Shown here in pieces: positions 18,062 through 27,508 of a stretch of DNA of 64,000 nucleotides. The notes under the pieces were generated by a model. That model made no database searches. It was given only the letters and a program-made list of their open reading frames with translations, and was not told the origin of the DNA. Positions within the stretch are counted from its first letter, which is position 1. The number at the start of each line of letters is the position of its first letter. Origin of the DNA: Pirellula staleyi DSM 6068 (lineage in GTDB: Bacteria > Planctomycetota > Planctomycetia > Pirellulales > Pirellulaceae); assembly GCA_945875845.1 (NCBI GenBank), contig CAMCMB010000011.1:1-64000 (forward strand). The letters are read 5' to 3'. The position numbers were made by a program, and so were the translations under genes.

Positions 18062-19378
18062 ATGACCATCGAAATCAAGAATCCAAAACAAAACGAATCC
18101 AACCGACGAAGCTTTCTTGCAACTTCGGCAACGACGGCCGCAGTCGCTAGCACTGCAGTCGCGGGCACTTCGAGCTTTTTAACACGAAGCGCTCATGCCG
18201 CAGGCAGTGACATTATCAAAGTCGGGCTTGTCGGCTGTGGCGGCCGAGGAAGTGGTGCGGCAAAAGATGCCATGACTGCCGATGCTGGTTGTAGGCTCAC
18301 CGCGATCGCCGAGGTTTTCTACGATCGATTAGAAAATGGAAAAGCCGGCCTAAAGAAAGCCCTCGGTGCCCAATACGAGGTTTCGGACGATCAGTGCTTC
18401 TCGGGCTGGGAAGCGTTAGACCAAATCCTAAAGACCGACATTGACGTGGTGTTGCTTGCAACTCCTCCCGGATTTCGCCCGGCTCAGATGGAAGCAGCGG
18501 TTGCGGCAGGCAAGCACGTTTTCTGCGAAAAACCTGTGGCGGTGGATCCCGTCGGCGTTCGTCGTGTGATGGCGGCATCCGCTGCCGCTGCACAAAAAGG
18601 ACTTTGCGTCGTCTCCGGTCTTTGCTGGCGCTATGAGTACGGAGTCCAAGCGACGATCGAGAAGATCCACGCTGGCGCGATCGGTGAAATCGTTTCCATT
18701 CAGTCCAATTATTTGACGAGCACGCTTTGGGAGCGAACGCCCAAGCCGGAATGGACTCCCATGCATAACCAAGTTCTCAATTGGTTGTACTACAGTTGGC
18801 TAAGCGGCGATCATATCGTCGAACAATTTATCCATTCTTTGGACAAAGCCATGTGGCTTCACCATGACGTACCACCCGTGCTCTGTTACGGAACGGGTGG
18901 ACGACAAGTTCGGACGGAAACCAAGTTTGGCGACGTCTACGATCACTTCTCAATCGTTTACGAATGGGCGGACGGCACGAAGTGTTTTGCATCCACTCGC
19001 CAAATGGCCGATTGCCACAATGAGACCGAGGATTTCATCTACGGAACAGACGGCACAGCCAAAGTCTTGGCAAATCAAATCAAAGGCAAGACAGACTGGA
19101 AGTTTGAGGGCAAGAAACCAAGCATGTATCAACTCGAACATATCGCACTCATGAAAGCCATTCGCGACGGCAAACCGATCAACAACGGCGACTACATGTG
19201 CAAGAGCACTCTCATGGCCATCATGGGACGCGAAGCAGCTTACTCGGGTCAGGTCATCAAATGGGAAGATGCACTCGCAAGCAACCAGAAGCTTGGCCCT
19301 GATCGGCCTGATTGGGGACCAGCACCCGAAGTCGAAATTCGCATGCCGGGTCAATACAAGTTCAACCCACCAAAATGA
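18062..19378 (+). CDS. Tat-exported Gfo/Idh/MocA-family oxidoreductase
   Basis: This 438-residue protein has a Tat signal (NRRSFLATSATTAAVAS and an AHAAG cleavage region near residue 45). It is followed by the Rossmann motif KVGLVGCGGRGSGAAKDA, which binds NAD(P). CEKPVAVDP (about residue 155) carries the conserved Lys of the EKP motif, and the C-terminal alpha/beta domain contains the expected catalytic His/Asp region (GDHIVEQFIHSLDK). Family members oxidise or isomerise sugars and related polyols; exported planctomycete paralogues are numerous and substrate cannot be read from sequence. ATG 18062 is preferred to TTG 18032. Its stop overlaps the mnmE start (ATGA, 19375-19378), so the two genes are coupled. 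Confidence 0.9.
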   Translation: MTIEIKNPKQNESNRRSFLATSATTAAVASTAVAGTSSFLTRSAHAAGSDIIKVGLVGCGGRGSGAAKDAMTADAGCRLTAIAEVFYDRLENGKAGLKKALGAQYEVSDDQCFSGWEALDQILKTDIDVVLLATPPGFRPAQMEAAVAAGKHVFCEKPVAVDPVGVRRVMAASAAAAQKGLCVVSGLCWRYEYGVQATIEKIHAGAIGEIVSIQSNYLTSTLWERTPKPEWTPMHNQVLNWLYYSWLSGDHIVEQFIHSLDKAMWLHHDVPPVLCYGTGGRQVRTETKFGDVYDHFSIVYEWADGTKCFASTRQMADCHNETEDFIYGTDGTAKVLANQIKGKTDWKFEGKKPSMYQLEHIALMKAIRDGKPINNGDYMCKSTLMAIMGREAAYSGQVIKWEDALASNQKLGPDRPDWGPAPEVEIRMPGQYKFNPPK

Positions 19379-20754
19379 GATTTGATACCGAGTCCACCAT
19401 CTGCGCCATCGCGACTGGTTCCGAAGGTGCGTATCGTGGCGCGATCCGAGTCACTGGGGCTCATGCCGTCTCTGTGGCGGCAAAAGCATTTCCCAATCGT
19501 CCCGAATCCACTTGGACTGCCAACGGCGCGGTCCGCTTTCAGGAAACGATCCGCTTGGATCGATTGGGGCTATTGCCGGTTGATGTTTTCGTATGGCCAG
19601 ACTCTCGGAGCTACACCGGCCAACCGTCCGTCGAACTGCATTGCCTAGGTAACACAATCGTTTTGCAATCCATCCAAGCCAAGCTCATTGAGTGCGGTGC
19701 CGTTCTGGCTCAGCCAGGCGAATTCACTTTACGAGCTTTCTTGGCAGGACGCCTCGATCTGACACAATGCGAAGCCGTTTTGGGGGTCATCCACGCAGCG
19801 AACGATCGGTCCCTCAACGTTGCCTTGTCTCAACTGGCAGGTGGACTTTCCCAACCGCTGAGCGAACTCCGAAGCTCCCTTGTGAATCTGCTCGCTGATA
19901 TCGAAGCAGGACTGGATTTTGTCGAGGAAGATATCGCGTTTATCAGCAAAACTCAGATCGGCGATCGTTTAGATTCTGCCCGCTCGGTGGTGGAATCCTT
20001 ATTGCAGCAAATGGAATCTCGAGCAGCTCAAACGGTTCAATTGCAAGTTGCGATCGTCGGAGCCCCCAACGCGGGCAAGAGCTCGCTCGTCAACGCAATT
20101 GCCGAGCAAAACGTATCGATTGTTAGTTCCGAACCCGGGACGACCCGCGACTATATCCGAATACGGCTCGATCTCGATGGAATTCAAATCGATATTCTCG
20201 ACACAGCAGGAATTGAGGACGCGGACTCGACGACACCGCGCGGAATGGCTCAACAATTTACCCGCGAGCAAATCGACCAAGCGGACTTGATTCTGTACTG
20301 TCGGTCGGTCGAGGAGGAGCGTGATGTTGGGGGATGGGCCAATTCTCATTTGCTAAAAACTCCGAACACACAAACTTGGTTGCTCCATACCAAATGCGAT
20401 CTCATCTCCGAAGGCAGTGCATACCTCAATCGTTCCGAACGCGAATTCCTGCTGAGCAATCGTGAACGTGCGAGTGTCGAAGGACTCATGCAAGCATTGC
20501 GGGCTTGGGCGTTAGAGCAGCAAGAAAACGTCAATCAAGTCGTGCCGATCACAGCCGCCCGTTGTCAGGCATCGCTCACCAAGGCCATCCAAGCAATCGC
20601 TCATGCTCACGAGGCCACGCTCCAATCACGCGGTGACGAAATCATCGCAAGCGAGATTCGATTGGCTTTAGAAGAAATCGGTTTGGTCGCCGGTACGGTG
20701 TACACAGATGATATACTCGACGCATTGTTCAGCCGATTTTGTATCGGTAAATAG
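19375..20754 (+). CDS. mnmE: tRNA modification GTPase MnmE
   Basis: MnmE with MnmG installs the carboxymethylaminomethyl group on U34 of several tRNAs. The 459-residue protein has an N-terminal folate-binding domain (TICAIATG, RGAIRVTG, QPGEFTLRAFLAGRLDLTQ) and then a helical domain split by the G domain. That G domain has GAPNAGKSS (G1), GTTRDY (G2), DTAGIED (G3) and TKCD (G4, in place of NKxD). The C-terminus is FCIGK, the catalytic Cys motif. The true start is ATG 19375, overlapping the upstream stop by four bases; the upstream ATG at 19312 lies inside the preceding gene. The G4 substitution of Thr for Asn is a small oddity. Confidence 0.95.
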   Translation: MRFDTESTICAIATGSEGAYRGAIRVTGAHAVSVAAKAFPNRPESTWTANGAVRFQETIRLDRLGLLPVDVFVWPDSRSYTGQPSVELHCLGNTIVLQSIQAKLIECGAVLAQPGEFTLRAFLAGRLDLTQCEAVLGVIHAANDRSLNVALSQLAGGLSQPLSELRSSLVNLLADIEAGLDFVEEDIAFISKTQIGDRLDSARSVVESLLQQMESRAAQTVQLQVAIVGAPNAGKSSLVNAIAEQNVSIVSSEPGTTRDYIRIRLDLDGIQIDILDTAGIEDADSTTPRGMAQQFTREQIDQADLILYCRSVEEERDVGGWANSHLLKTPNTQTWLLHTKCDLISEGSAYLNRSEREFLLSNRERASVEGLMQALRAWALEQQENVNQVVPITAARCQASLTKAIQAIAHAHEATLQSRGDEIIASEIRLALEEIGLVAGTVYTDDILDALFSRFCIGK

Positions 20755-20823
20755 TGCCTAAGCTCCTTTTTCCATTTTCACAATGCAATGACTCTTTCAT
20801 TTCGTCAAAACGATTGCGCCCCA

Positions 20824-22080
20824 ATGACTACTTGGTCGAGACTTGTATTCGCCGTCGCCTTTCTGCATGGGGTATGGCTTGCTCCCAATGTTCGCTCGGA
20901 CTGGCCAAGCATTCTTGGCCCTACGCGAAATGGGATAGCGGACGCCAGTTGTAACCTGCCAGACTCATTTAGCGGATTACCAAAACAAATTTGGAAAGTT
21001 GAGGCCGGGCAAGGATACGCCGGGCCGGCGATTGCAGGCAACAACGTTATTCTCTTTGATCGCGTCAAGGACATCGATCGCGTTCGCATGCTCGACGCGA
21101 GAACCGGCAAAGAAATTTGGCGCCGCGACCTCAGTGCGAAATATCGAGATGGCTTCGACCCCGATAAGGGACCTAGGAGTGTTCCATCCATTCAAGCGGA
21201 AAGTGTCCTCGTCTACTCAGCTGCGGGCGACCTAACATTGCTGTCTCGCAAAGATGGAGCAATCCTATGGGCAAGATCCTTACGAAACGAATACGAAGGA
21301 GACGATGGCTATTTTGGGGCTGGCAGTACCCCGCTGGTTGTTGAGAACCGTGTGATCGTGAATGCGGGAGGAAAGTCGGCATGTGTTGTCTGCGTCGGCC
21401 TGAGCGATGGCAAAACTCTGTGGACCGCTTCGAAGGGGGACGCGAGTTATGCTTCACCAATCCTGCTTGCGGCAAATGCATCCTCCCCGGAGACGAAAGC
21501 CGTGGTCGTTGTTCCTGCAAGGCTAGCAACGCTTGGCCTCGACCTGGAAACAGGGAACGAACTCTGGAAGGTTCCGTTTGGACAACGTGGTCCCACCGTA
21601 AATGCAGCAACTCCCATCGTGACAAGTGAAGGAGACATATTTTTGACGGCAAGTTACGGAATTGGTTCACTGACGATTCGACCGAGCCAGTCGTCGGCAG
21701 AGATCGTTCGCAAAGCATTTGAGATTAGCAGCCAGTACGCTTCTCCTGTAGCTATGGGCGGCAAGATCTTTGGCAGTGATGGTCGGGAAGATCAGGGCGG
21801 CGGCACCTACAAGTGCATCCGAGAAGACGATGGCAATTTGGTATGGATGCAACCCGACATGCCGATAAGTCACACCATTGGAGTTGGCCAAAAAATTTTG
21901 ATAAGTGGAGTCGATGGCCAACTTTGGTGCCTACATTCGAGTGCAACGAAGTTTGCCCCGCTATGGAAAACAAATCTGCCGAAGGGAGTTTTTCGAGCGA
22001 TCCCCGCGCTTTCGGAAAATCGCTTCATCGCCCGGACATCCAGCGGCAATGGCGATGCATGGTATTGTTTTCAGCTCTAA
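20824..22080 (+). CDS. Secreted PQQ-like beta-propeller protein
   Basis: The 418-residue protein starts with a signal peptide (TTWSRLVFAVAFLHGVWLA, cleavage near residue 25). The mature part opens with DWPSILGPTRNGIAD, typical of planctomycete PQQ-like WD proteins. Repeats follow with the pattern DARTGKEIWRRDL, SRKDGAILWARSL, LSDGKTLWTASKGD, LDLETGNELWKV and DDGNLVWMQPDM. They fit an eight-bladed quinoprotein-type propeller, related to BamB but with no catalytic residues that I can point to. It is probably a periplasmic scaffold or binding protein. ATG 20788 is an alternative start that would place 12 extra residues before the signal peptide. Its stop codon overlaps the stop of the convergent pepA gene by four bases. 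Confidence 0.82.
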   Translation: MTTWSRLVFAVAFLHGVWLAPNVRSDWPSILGPTRNGIADASCNLPDSFSGLPKQIWKVEAGQGYAGPAIAGNNVILFDRVKDIDRVRMLDARTGKEIWRRDLSAKYRDGFDPDKGPRSVPSIQAESVLVYSAAGDLTLLSRKDGAILWARSLRNEYEGDDGYFGAGSTPLVVENRVIVNAGGKSACVVCVGLSDGKTLWTASKGDASYASPILLAANASSPETKAVVVVPARLATLGLDLETGNELWKVPFGQRGPTVNAATPIVTSEGDIFLTASYGIGSLTIRPSQSSAEIVRKAFEISSQYASPVAMGGKIFGSDGREDQGGGTYKCIREDDGNLVWMQPDMPISHTIGVGQKILISGVDGQLWCLHSSATKFAPLWKTNLPKGVFRAIPALSENRFIARTSSGNGDAWYCFQL

Positions 22081-23552
22081 GCGAGCGAACCAGCTTTCGC
22101 CTGCGACTGCAACAACTCCACAAACGTGCGAACCAGGGTGCCTGTCCCGCCGGCATCACACCAAGGCTTTGCGGTATCCAAAAAGGCTGGACCCGCAATA
22201 TCAATGTGGGTCCACGGACATTTTTCGACAAATTCTTCGAGGAACTTGGCAGCCGTGATGGCCCCACCGTAACGCCCTTCGCCGACGTTTTTGATATCCG
22301 CTACTTTGCCCGCAATTTGCTCGGTGAAGAACGAATGCATGGGCAATGGCCATGTGTATTCGCCGCATGCGTCTGCAACGTTCCTAATTTCATTTTGCCA
22401 TTCCTCATTGTTCGTCATCAGCCCAGAAATCTCGGTCCCCAAGCCAACGACGCAAGCACCGGTCAACGTCGCAAAATCGACAATTCTCGCAGGATTGTAT
22501 TGCAATGCAACGTTGAGGCAATCCGCCAACACCAATCGCCCTTCCGCATCGGTGTTGTGAATTTCGATGGTCTTGCCACTTCGTGCGGTTAAGACATCAC
22601 CGAGCCTAAACGCATCGCCGGATATCATGTTTTCAACCAAGCCAATGATTCCAATGAGGTTTCTTTTTATCTTCAGTTGAGATGCTGCGGCCATGATTCC
22701 AAGCACCGTCGCGGCTCCCGCCATGTCGCATTTCATGGTCAACATGCCGTCGGTTGGTTTGAGCGAATAGCCACCGCTATCAAAGGTTACACCTTTGCCT
22801 ACTAGTGCCGTCGGCTTCTCGCCTGCATTCCCTCCGTTGTAACTTAAGATGACGAGCCGTGGATCGTGCACCGAGCCTCTCGCGACACCCAACAGAGAAC
22901 CACATTTCTCCTGTTCCAGTCTCGGACGATCCCAAACTTCGACGGACATCGGCAGGTTCTTCGCGATTTCAACAGCTTCGGCAGCCAACGACTCTGGATA
23001 GATGTAGTTGGGGGGCAGATTGACCAATCGCCGAGTCAGGTTGATCGCTTCGCCGATCGATTGTCCCGCTTGAACGGTTTCCGCGTCGACCGAGTGCCAT
23101 TGAATCGCGTCTGGTTGGTACATGGACTTCTCCTTTCGGAAAAGGTCCTGCCCCACACAACCCACGACCGATCCCGCCACTGCCCCCCGGAGTTGCAGTG
23201 GGGATCCCTGGAAACCTGTTATGCGCACCACACTGCGTTTCTTGCTAGCGACCGCTTTGAGAGCTGCCGCGGCTGCGCGGAAGTATACGCTTGGATGGAC
23301 CGACTCGCGCGGGCCAAGTCCAACGAGGACCAGCAGTTTCGTCGGCAAGCCCCTCGGAGCTAGGATTTGAGTGATCTTGAGTGGCTTGGTTGATACATCC
23401 TCCGACTCAACAAGCGGCCCGAGTAAACCGCCGGTGGCCGCGTTCAACATAGCAAATTCAGAAGAGCTGTTCGGCCCGTCATGGATTCCAACAACCAAAC
23501 AATCACAGGGAGAAAGCAGCCAATCTCCTTCAAAAATATCGCATCGCATCAA
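22077..23552 (-). CDS. pepA: Leucyl aminopeptidase (M17 family)
   Basis: The enzyme is a cytosolic hexameric, two-metal aminopeptidase. The 491-residue protein has an N-terminal macro-like domain and a C-terminal catalytic domain. That domain has VGKGVTFDSGGYSLKP (metal-binding Asp and Lys), KCDMAGAATVLG, and the family signature NTDAEGRLVLAD (about residue 330). Gly-rich segments TLTGACVVGLG and AGPAFLDTA follow. Length is close to the typical 480-500. The start MMRCDIF is the first ATG pair; the gene begins 67 bases from the response-regulator gene's end on the same strand. Confidence 0.93.
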   Translation of the reverse strand: MMRCDIFEGDWLLSPCDCLVVGIHDGPNSSSEFAMLNAATGGLLGPLVESEDVSTKPLKITQILAPRGLPTKLLVLVGLGPRESVHPSVYFRAAAAALKAVASKKRSVVRITGFQGSPLQLRGAVAGSVVGCVGQDLFRKEKSMYQPDAIQWHSVDAETVQAGQSIGEAINLTRRLVNLPPNYIYPESLAAEAVEIAKNLPMSVEVWDRPRLEQEKCGSLLGVARGSVHDPRLVILSYNGGNAGEKPTALVGKGVTFDSGGYSLKPTDGMLTMKCDMAGAATVLGIMAAASQLKIKRNLIGIIGLVENMISGDAFRLGDVLTARSGKTIEIHNTDAEGRLVLADCLNVALQYNPARIVDFATLTGACVVGLGTEISGLMTNNEEWQNEIRNVADACGEYTWPLPMHSFFTEQIAGKVADIKNVGEGRYGGAITAAKFLEEFVEKCPWTHIDIAGPAFLDTAKPWCDAGGTGTLVRTFVELLQSQAKAGSLA

Positions 23553-23619
23553 CGCAAACCTTACTTCAAGTGACCTATCTCAAACCGGATGAAATCTCAT
23601 GTTAGCGATTAAGTTACGA

Positions 23620-24969
23620 TCAGCGAATCCCAAGCTGTTTCATTTTTTGCTGAAGACTTTGACGGTGCATTCCCAACCGCCGAGCCGCAGCAGTGATATT
23701 TCCGGATTCCATCTCCAACACCCGATTTATGGCCATTCGATCAAACTCCTCCAACATCACCTGATGTGCTTCCGCCAGTGGCAATTCAAAATAACGTTCG
23801 AAGGTAGGACCGGCTGCAAGCGAAACGGTCGCTGCAAAACCCAAGTCGCTGCGGTGGATCCGTTCCGACTCCGACATTGCGACCGCAGATAGGACTCGCT
23901 GTTTTAACTCGCGTACATTGCCAGGCCACGAATGTTCGAGCAATGCTGCAATGGCGTCGTTCGAAAACTGCCGCTCCTCACCGACAAACTCACTCGCCAG
24001 CAATAGGATATCTTCGCGACGACTCCGCAACGGTGGAATGACAAGCTCGATACCCTTCAATCGAAAATACAAATCCTGGCGGAACGCCTTGTCCGTGATC
24101 GCTTGCTCAAGGTCCTGGTGGGTTGCACTGATCACTCGGACATCGACCGCAATGCTTTGCTCCGAACCGACTGGCTGCAAGATCGATTCCTGCAAAACTC
24201 GCAACAACCGGGTTTGAACCGCAATAGGCATGTCACCGATTTCATCCAGGAATAGCGTTCCACCATCGGCTTGCCGGAAGACCCCTTCGCGTGTCCGATC
24301 CGCGCCCGTAAAGGCTCCCTTCACATGGCCAAACAATTCACTCTCGATCAGCGATTCCGCTATCGCTGCCGTATTGACGGCGACCATGGACTTTTGCAAA
24401 CGATTGCTTCGTTGATGCAATTCTCTTGCCACCAACTCTTTGCCGGTACCGCTCTCGCCCCGAATGAGAACCGGCAAGTTGGATCGAGCAGCTCTCTCAA
24501 TTTGGCCGTACAACCGTTTCATCGGAGGGCTTATTCCAAGCAACCTACCAAAGCGGCATGGTAAATCCGTTTGCGATTGCAACTCGGCGACCTGATGCTG
24601 CAGGCGAATACGTTCTTCCGAACGGCGGGTTATCGATCGCAAGTGCTCCAAATCATAAGGTTTGGTGAGAAAGTCCGTAGCACCACGCCGAATGCATTCG
24701 ATCGCTTGAGCTACGGAGTCATTGGCTGTTACCACAATGATCTCCAATTGTGCCAAGGTTGCATCAACTTGAAGTTCACTAAGAACTGAGAGCCCATCTC
24801 GAACGGGCATATTAAGGTCAAGAAATACAAGGTTCGGCTGTTGTTCCCGAATCGACTGTAGAGCGACTTCACCATTCGAGGCTTCCAGTATCTCACGCCC
24901 CTCGGCCCTCAAGGCTTTGGCCATCGCATATCGGGCGGCGTCTTCATCGTCTACGATCAAAATCTTCAT
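23620..24969 (-). CDS. NtrC-family sigma-54-dependent response regulator
   Basis: This 449-residue regulator has a receiver domain (IVDDEDA; phosphoacceptor Asp51 in VFLDLNMP; TKPYD with the conserved Lys). It continues into an AAA+ domain with GESGTGKELVARELH (Walker A), ELFGHVKGAFTGAD (the GAFTGA loop that contacts sigma-54) and GGTLFLDEIGDM (Walker B). It ends with a Fis-type helix-turn-helix (NITAAARRLGMHRQSLQQKM). It should activate sigma-54 promoters when phosphorylated by the kinase encoded 4 bases upstream. With pspA in the same run, it could be the functional counterpart of PspF, but with a receiver; that role is an inference. No neighbouring -24/-12 promoter was found by eye. Confidence 0.93.
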   Translation of the reverse strand: MKILIVDDEDAARYAMAKALRAEGREILEASNGEVALQSIREQQPNLVFLDLNMPVRDGLSVLSELQVDATLAQLEIIVVTANDSVAQAIECIRRGATDFLTKPYDLEHLRSITRRSEERIRLQHQVAELQSQTDLPCRFGRLLGISPPMKRLYGQIERAARSNLPVLIRGESGTGKELVARELHQRSNRLQKSMVAVNTAAIAESLIESELFGHVKGAFTGADRTREGVFRQADGGTLFLDEIGDMPIAVQTRLLRVLQESILQPVGSEQSIAVDVRVISATHQDLEQAITDKAFRQDLYFRLKGIELVIPPLRSRREDILLLASEFVGEERQFSNDAIAALLEHSWPGNVRELKQRVLSAVAMSESERIHRSDLGFAATVSLAAGPTFERYFELPLAEAHQVMLEEFDRMAINRVLEMESGNITAAARRLGMHRQSLQQKMKQLGIR

Positions 24970-24973
24970 TCAA

Positions 24974-27094
24974 CTAAGTCACTTCTCGCTGATCGCTACC
25001 GAAATCCGTACTCGCGTATTCCAAATCCCGCAGGCTCGACCTGCATTCAGCCTCCGGCAATGCAATCGTAAAAATCGTACCATGGCCCGCTACGCTTTCA
25101 CAGTGAAGTTTTCCACGAAGTTCTCGCACTCGTTCGGATGCGACATACAAACCCAACCCCGTCCCCATTTGCTTGCTGGTCACAAAAGGCTGGAAAAGAA
25201 ATTGCTGAACTGCCGGATCGATGCCCGGTCCATTGTCGGATACCACAAGCACAATGCAACCGTCCGCAATCCTGGATTGAATGTGCACCCTAGCGTTCGG
25301 AACTCCTTGGGACGCTTCAATGGCGTTGCGAATCAGATTAAAGAGAATTTCACTCAGTGCCGCATCAGTGGAATGGACACAAGCGTCACCCGCCGCCAAC
25401 GAAGCATCAATGGCCACATGCAATTGCTTAGCTAAGTGCCCCAAAATATGCAAAAGTCGCTCAACCACTCGATCTGGCTCAACCGTCTGTCTTAATTGGT
25501 CTGCCGGCCGCGCAAATTCGAGAAGTCTCTGAGTCGTCTGCATAAGTCGATCGATCTCGGCAAGAATCACTGCCACATCCTTTTTCGCATGCGAGTCTTC
25601 GCTCGATTCCTCCAAGATCAACGATGCGATCGTTCGAATCGACGACAGGGGATTGCGGAGTTCATGTGCCAAGGATCCGGCCAGCAATCCCAAAACCGAC
25701 AGCTTTTCTTGCTGCATCGCTTTCCGCTCCGCATGCAGACGCTGCTCGTCCAACAGCCGATTATTCAGCGTCACCGCAAACTGTTCGAAAAGCAATGATA
25801 ACGCAGCTAATTGCTCGTCCGCCAACCGATCGCAACGGTCACGTGGCCCCAACAGAACCATGCCGTCCACCGATCCAAACCGAAGTCGAAAGGCCCACAT
25901 CGCATCAAGTCGTTCCATGGACTCACGAATCATCGGGTCGAGTTTCCATCCGCGGACGATTACCGACGTGGCCCCGCTGCTGAGCATTTGTTGCAAACAA
26001 CTTATATCGCGCTGCCGAAGGGAATCTTGCGCCGGGGTGTCCAACTCAATTTGCACGAACTGAACGGCAATCGCATTCTTCACCGCAACTCGAAACGATT
26101 CAATGAGCTCGAGTGTTGGCTGTGTTCCCATTTGCGAAAGCTCCACCGACAACTGCCGTGTCGCGTCGCGAACCTGAAATACGTTGCGACTGAGCAAATA
26201 ACGCAACGACTCACGAACACGCGTTCGGAGCGGTTTCCAAACCAAGACCACACCCAGAATCAATGCCAGTTCCACCAACACCAAGTCAACCTTGGAACGT
26301 GACTGCGCACTCTCGATCATCGGCGATATGGTCGCACGATGGAACAGGAGTAAACCGAAGAATAGTGCACCGTACACAAGCGTCCGTTCCATCACGAGCG
26401 ATAGCAGCCGCGTGCGAATCGAATACCAAACAAAGAGAAACAAAGGAGCCAGAGGTGATAGGATCGTTATCAACCGCAATGAGGATCGTAACCACGAATC
26501 GTAGCCTATGGAAAAGTATCCAATCGCCAGCAACGTCATCGCAAAGAGCGAAAACGAATGCCACACGTAAAAAGAGTTCAAATGAGGGAAGTCCGGTTGC
26601 TTGCGAACTCGAAGAAACAGGAAGATGGCCACTAAATTTGCAGTCGCAAGCCATATGATGTAAGGCCACTTCATCGGTTCAAACGAACCGATGAAGTCAA
26701 AAACGTTTCCGTGAAACGCCAACATCGCAGCAAAAGGGAGACTAAGCAACGGAGCATAGAGAATCAAATAGCGACGATCCACTCTCGGATGAGCCACCGC
26801 ACCGGTGTGATTCAAGCGAATGGCTGCATGCAACATGGCGGACGGGAGCAGCAGCAACCCACCGCTCATGACGAACATACAACCACGCCCCAGAATCATC
26901 GCGGCCGAACTTTCGAACCCATATAGCCAAACTTGAAAGAAACTCGCTGCATGTGCGGCCAAGGTCCCGGCGATCAACAGTTTTAACCAAATTGCTACTT
27001 GCGAAGCATTCACTCGCTCCAAAAGTATGAGCAGCAAGACCAAGTCAAAGATGGCTGCAAATCCGAGCAGTAGCAACTGAATTTGCTCAATCAT
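24974..27094 (-). CDS. Membrane histidine kinase, partner of the NtrC-type regulator
   Basis: The 706-residue kinase has about eight membrane helices in the first 265 residues (for example IQLLLLGFAAIFDLVLLLIL), with no large periplasmic loop. Hence it probably senses something in or at the membrane. A GAF-like region follows (about 290-430), then a HisKA domain with GSLAHELRNPLSSIRT (His477) and a HATPase domain with NLIRNAIEAS (N box), VSDNGPGID (G1) and GTGLGLYVAS (G2). The start overlaps the stop of the 134-residue gene by four bases (ATGA, 27091-27094), and the regulator starts four bases after its stop: a tight operon. The fold of the N-terminus resembles PrsK-type kinases, but I cannot confirm that. 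Confidence 0.9.
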   Translation of the reverse strand: MIEQIQLLLLGFAAIFDLVLLLILLERVNASQVAIWLKLLIAGTLAAHAASFFQVWLYGFESSAAMILGRGCMFVMSGGLLLLPSAMLHAAIRLNHTGAVAHPRVDRRYLILYAPLLSLPFAAMLAFHGNVFDFIGSFEPMKWPYIIWLATANLVAIFLFLRVRKQPDFPHLNSFYVWHSFSLFAMTLLAIGYFSIGYDSWLRSSLRLITILSPLAPLFLFVWYSIRTRLLSLVMERTLVYGALFFGLLLFHRATISPMIESAQSRSKVDLVLVELALILGVVLVWKPLRTRVRESLRYLLSRNVFQVRDATRQLSVELSQMGTQPTLELIESFRVAVKNAIAVQFVQIELDTPAQDSLRQRDISCLQQMLSSGATSVIVRGWKLDPMIRESMERLDAMWAFRLRFGSVDGMVLLGPRDRCDRLADEQLAALSLLFEQFAVTLNNRLLDEQRLHAERKAMQQEKLSVLGLLAGSLAHELRNPLSSIRTIASLILEESSEDSHAKKDVAVILAEIDRLMQTTQRLLEFARPADQLRQTVEPDRVVERLLHILGHLAKQLHVAIDASLAAGDACVHSTDAALSEILFNLIRNAIEASQGVPNARVHIQSRIADGCIVLVVSDNGPGIDPAVQQFLFQPFVTSKQMGTGLGLYVASERVRELRGKLHCESVAGHGTIFTIALPEAECRSSLRDLEYASTDFGSDQREVT

Positions 27095-27495
27095 CCGCGA
27101 TTCTCATTCATTCGTTCATGCCTGTATCGCATTAAAACCCTGTCGCTCATTACAACTACGTCTCCTGGAAACAATTCGTATCGCTCCTGGCCAAGGATGA
27201 GAACGGCATTGTTCGCAAGTCGAACGGAAGCCTCCAAAGGGATAGTCACTCGAAGAAGGCCTGTAACTCCTGCATCGTCGCTTGTAAGAGTGTAAAGCAA
27301 CGATGCTGTGTTGTCAGGTAAGCACTCATCGATCGCATCGCAGATTTGACGATTGGTCACGACCCACACTTGCTGGCGAAGGAGCACTCGATTCCCGATC
27401 TGAAGGTTTAGCCACTGTCCCTCGCTGGGCGCGATCCGGATGCGATCGACGCACAGCCAGCTTTTTGCCAATTGAAACCAAGAGTCCAGAGACAT
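27091..27495 (-). CDS. Unknown 134-aa protein between pspA and the kinase gene
   Basis: I do not recognise this protein. It is mostly beta-strand-like, with no signal peptide or membrane segment, and has the segments LQIGNRVLLRQQVWVVTNRQ (20 residues) and RYELFPGDVVVMSDRVLMRY. The C-terminal half reads like a short beta-barrel or cupin-like fold; this is only an impression. The start MSLDSWFQLAKSW at 27495 is chosen because it falls 14 bases after the pspA stop; an upstream start at 27552 would overlap pspA. Its stop overlaps the kinase start by four bases. The tight coupling implies a part in the same stress response, perhaps as a modulator of PspA or of the kinase. Confidence 0.65.
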   Translation of the reverse strand: MSLDSWFQLAKSWLCVDRIRIAPSEGQWLNLQIGNRVLLRQQVWVVTNRQICDAIDECLPDNTASLLYTLTSDDAGVTGLLRVTIPLEASVRLANNAVLILGQERYELFPGDVVVMSDRVLMRYRHERMNENRG

Positions 27496-27508
27496 CTGCC
27501 TGGTCGCC

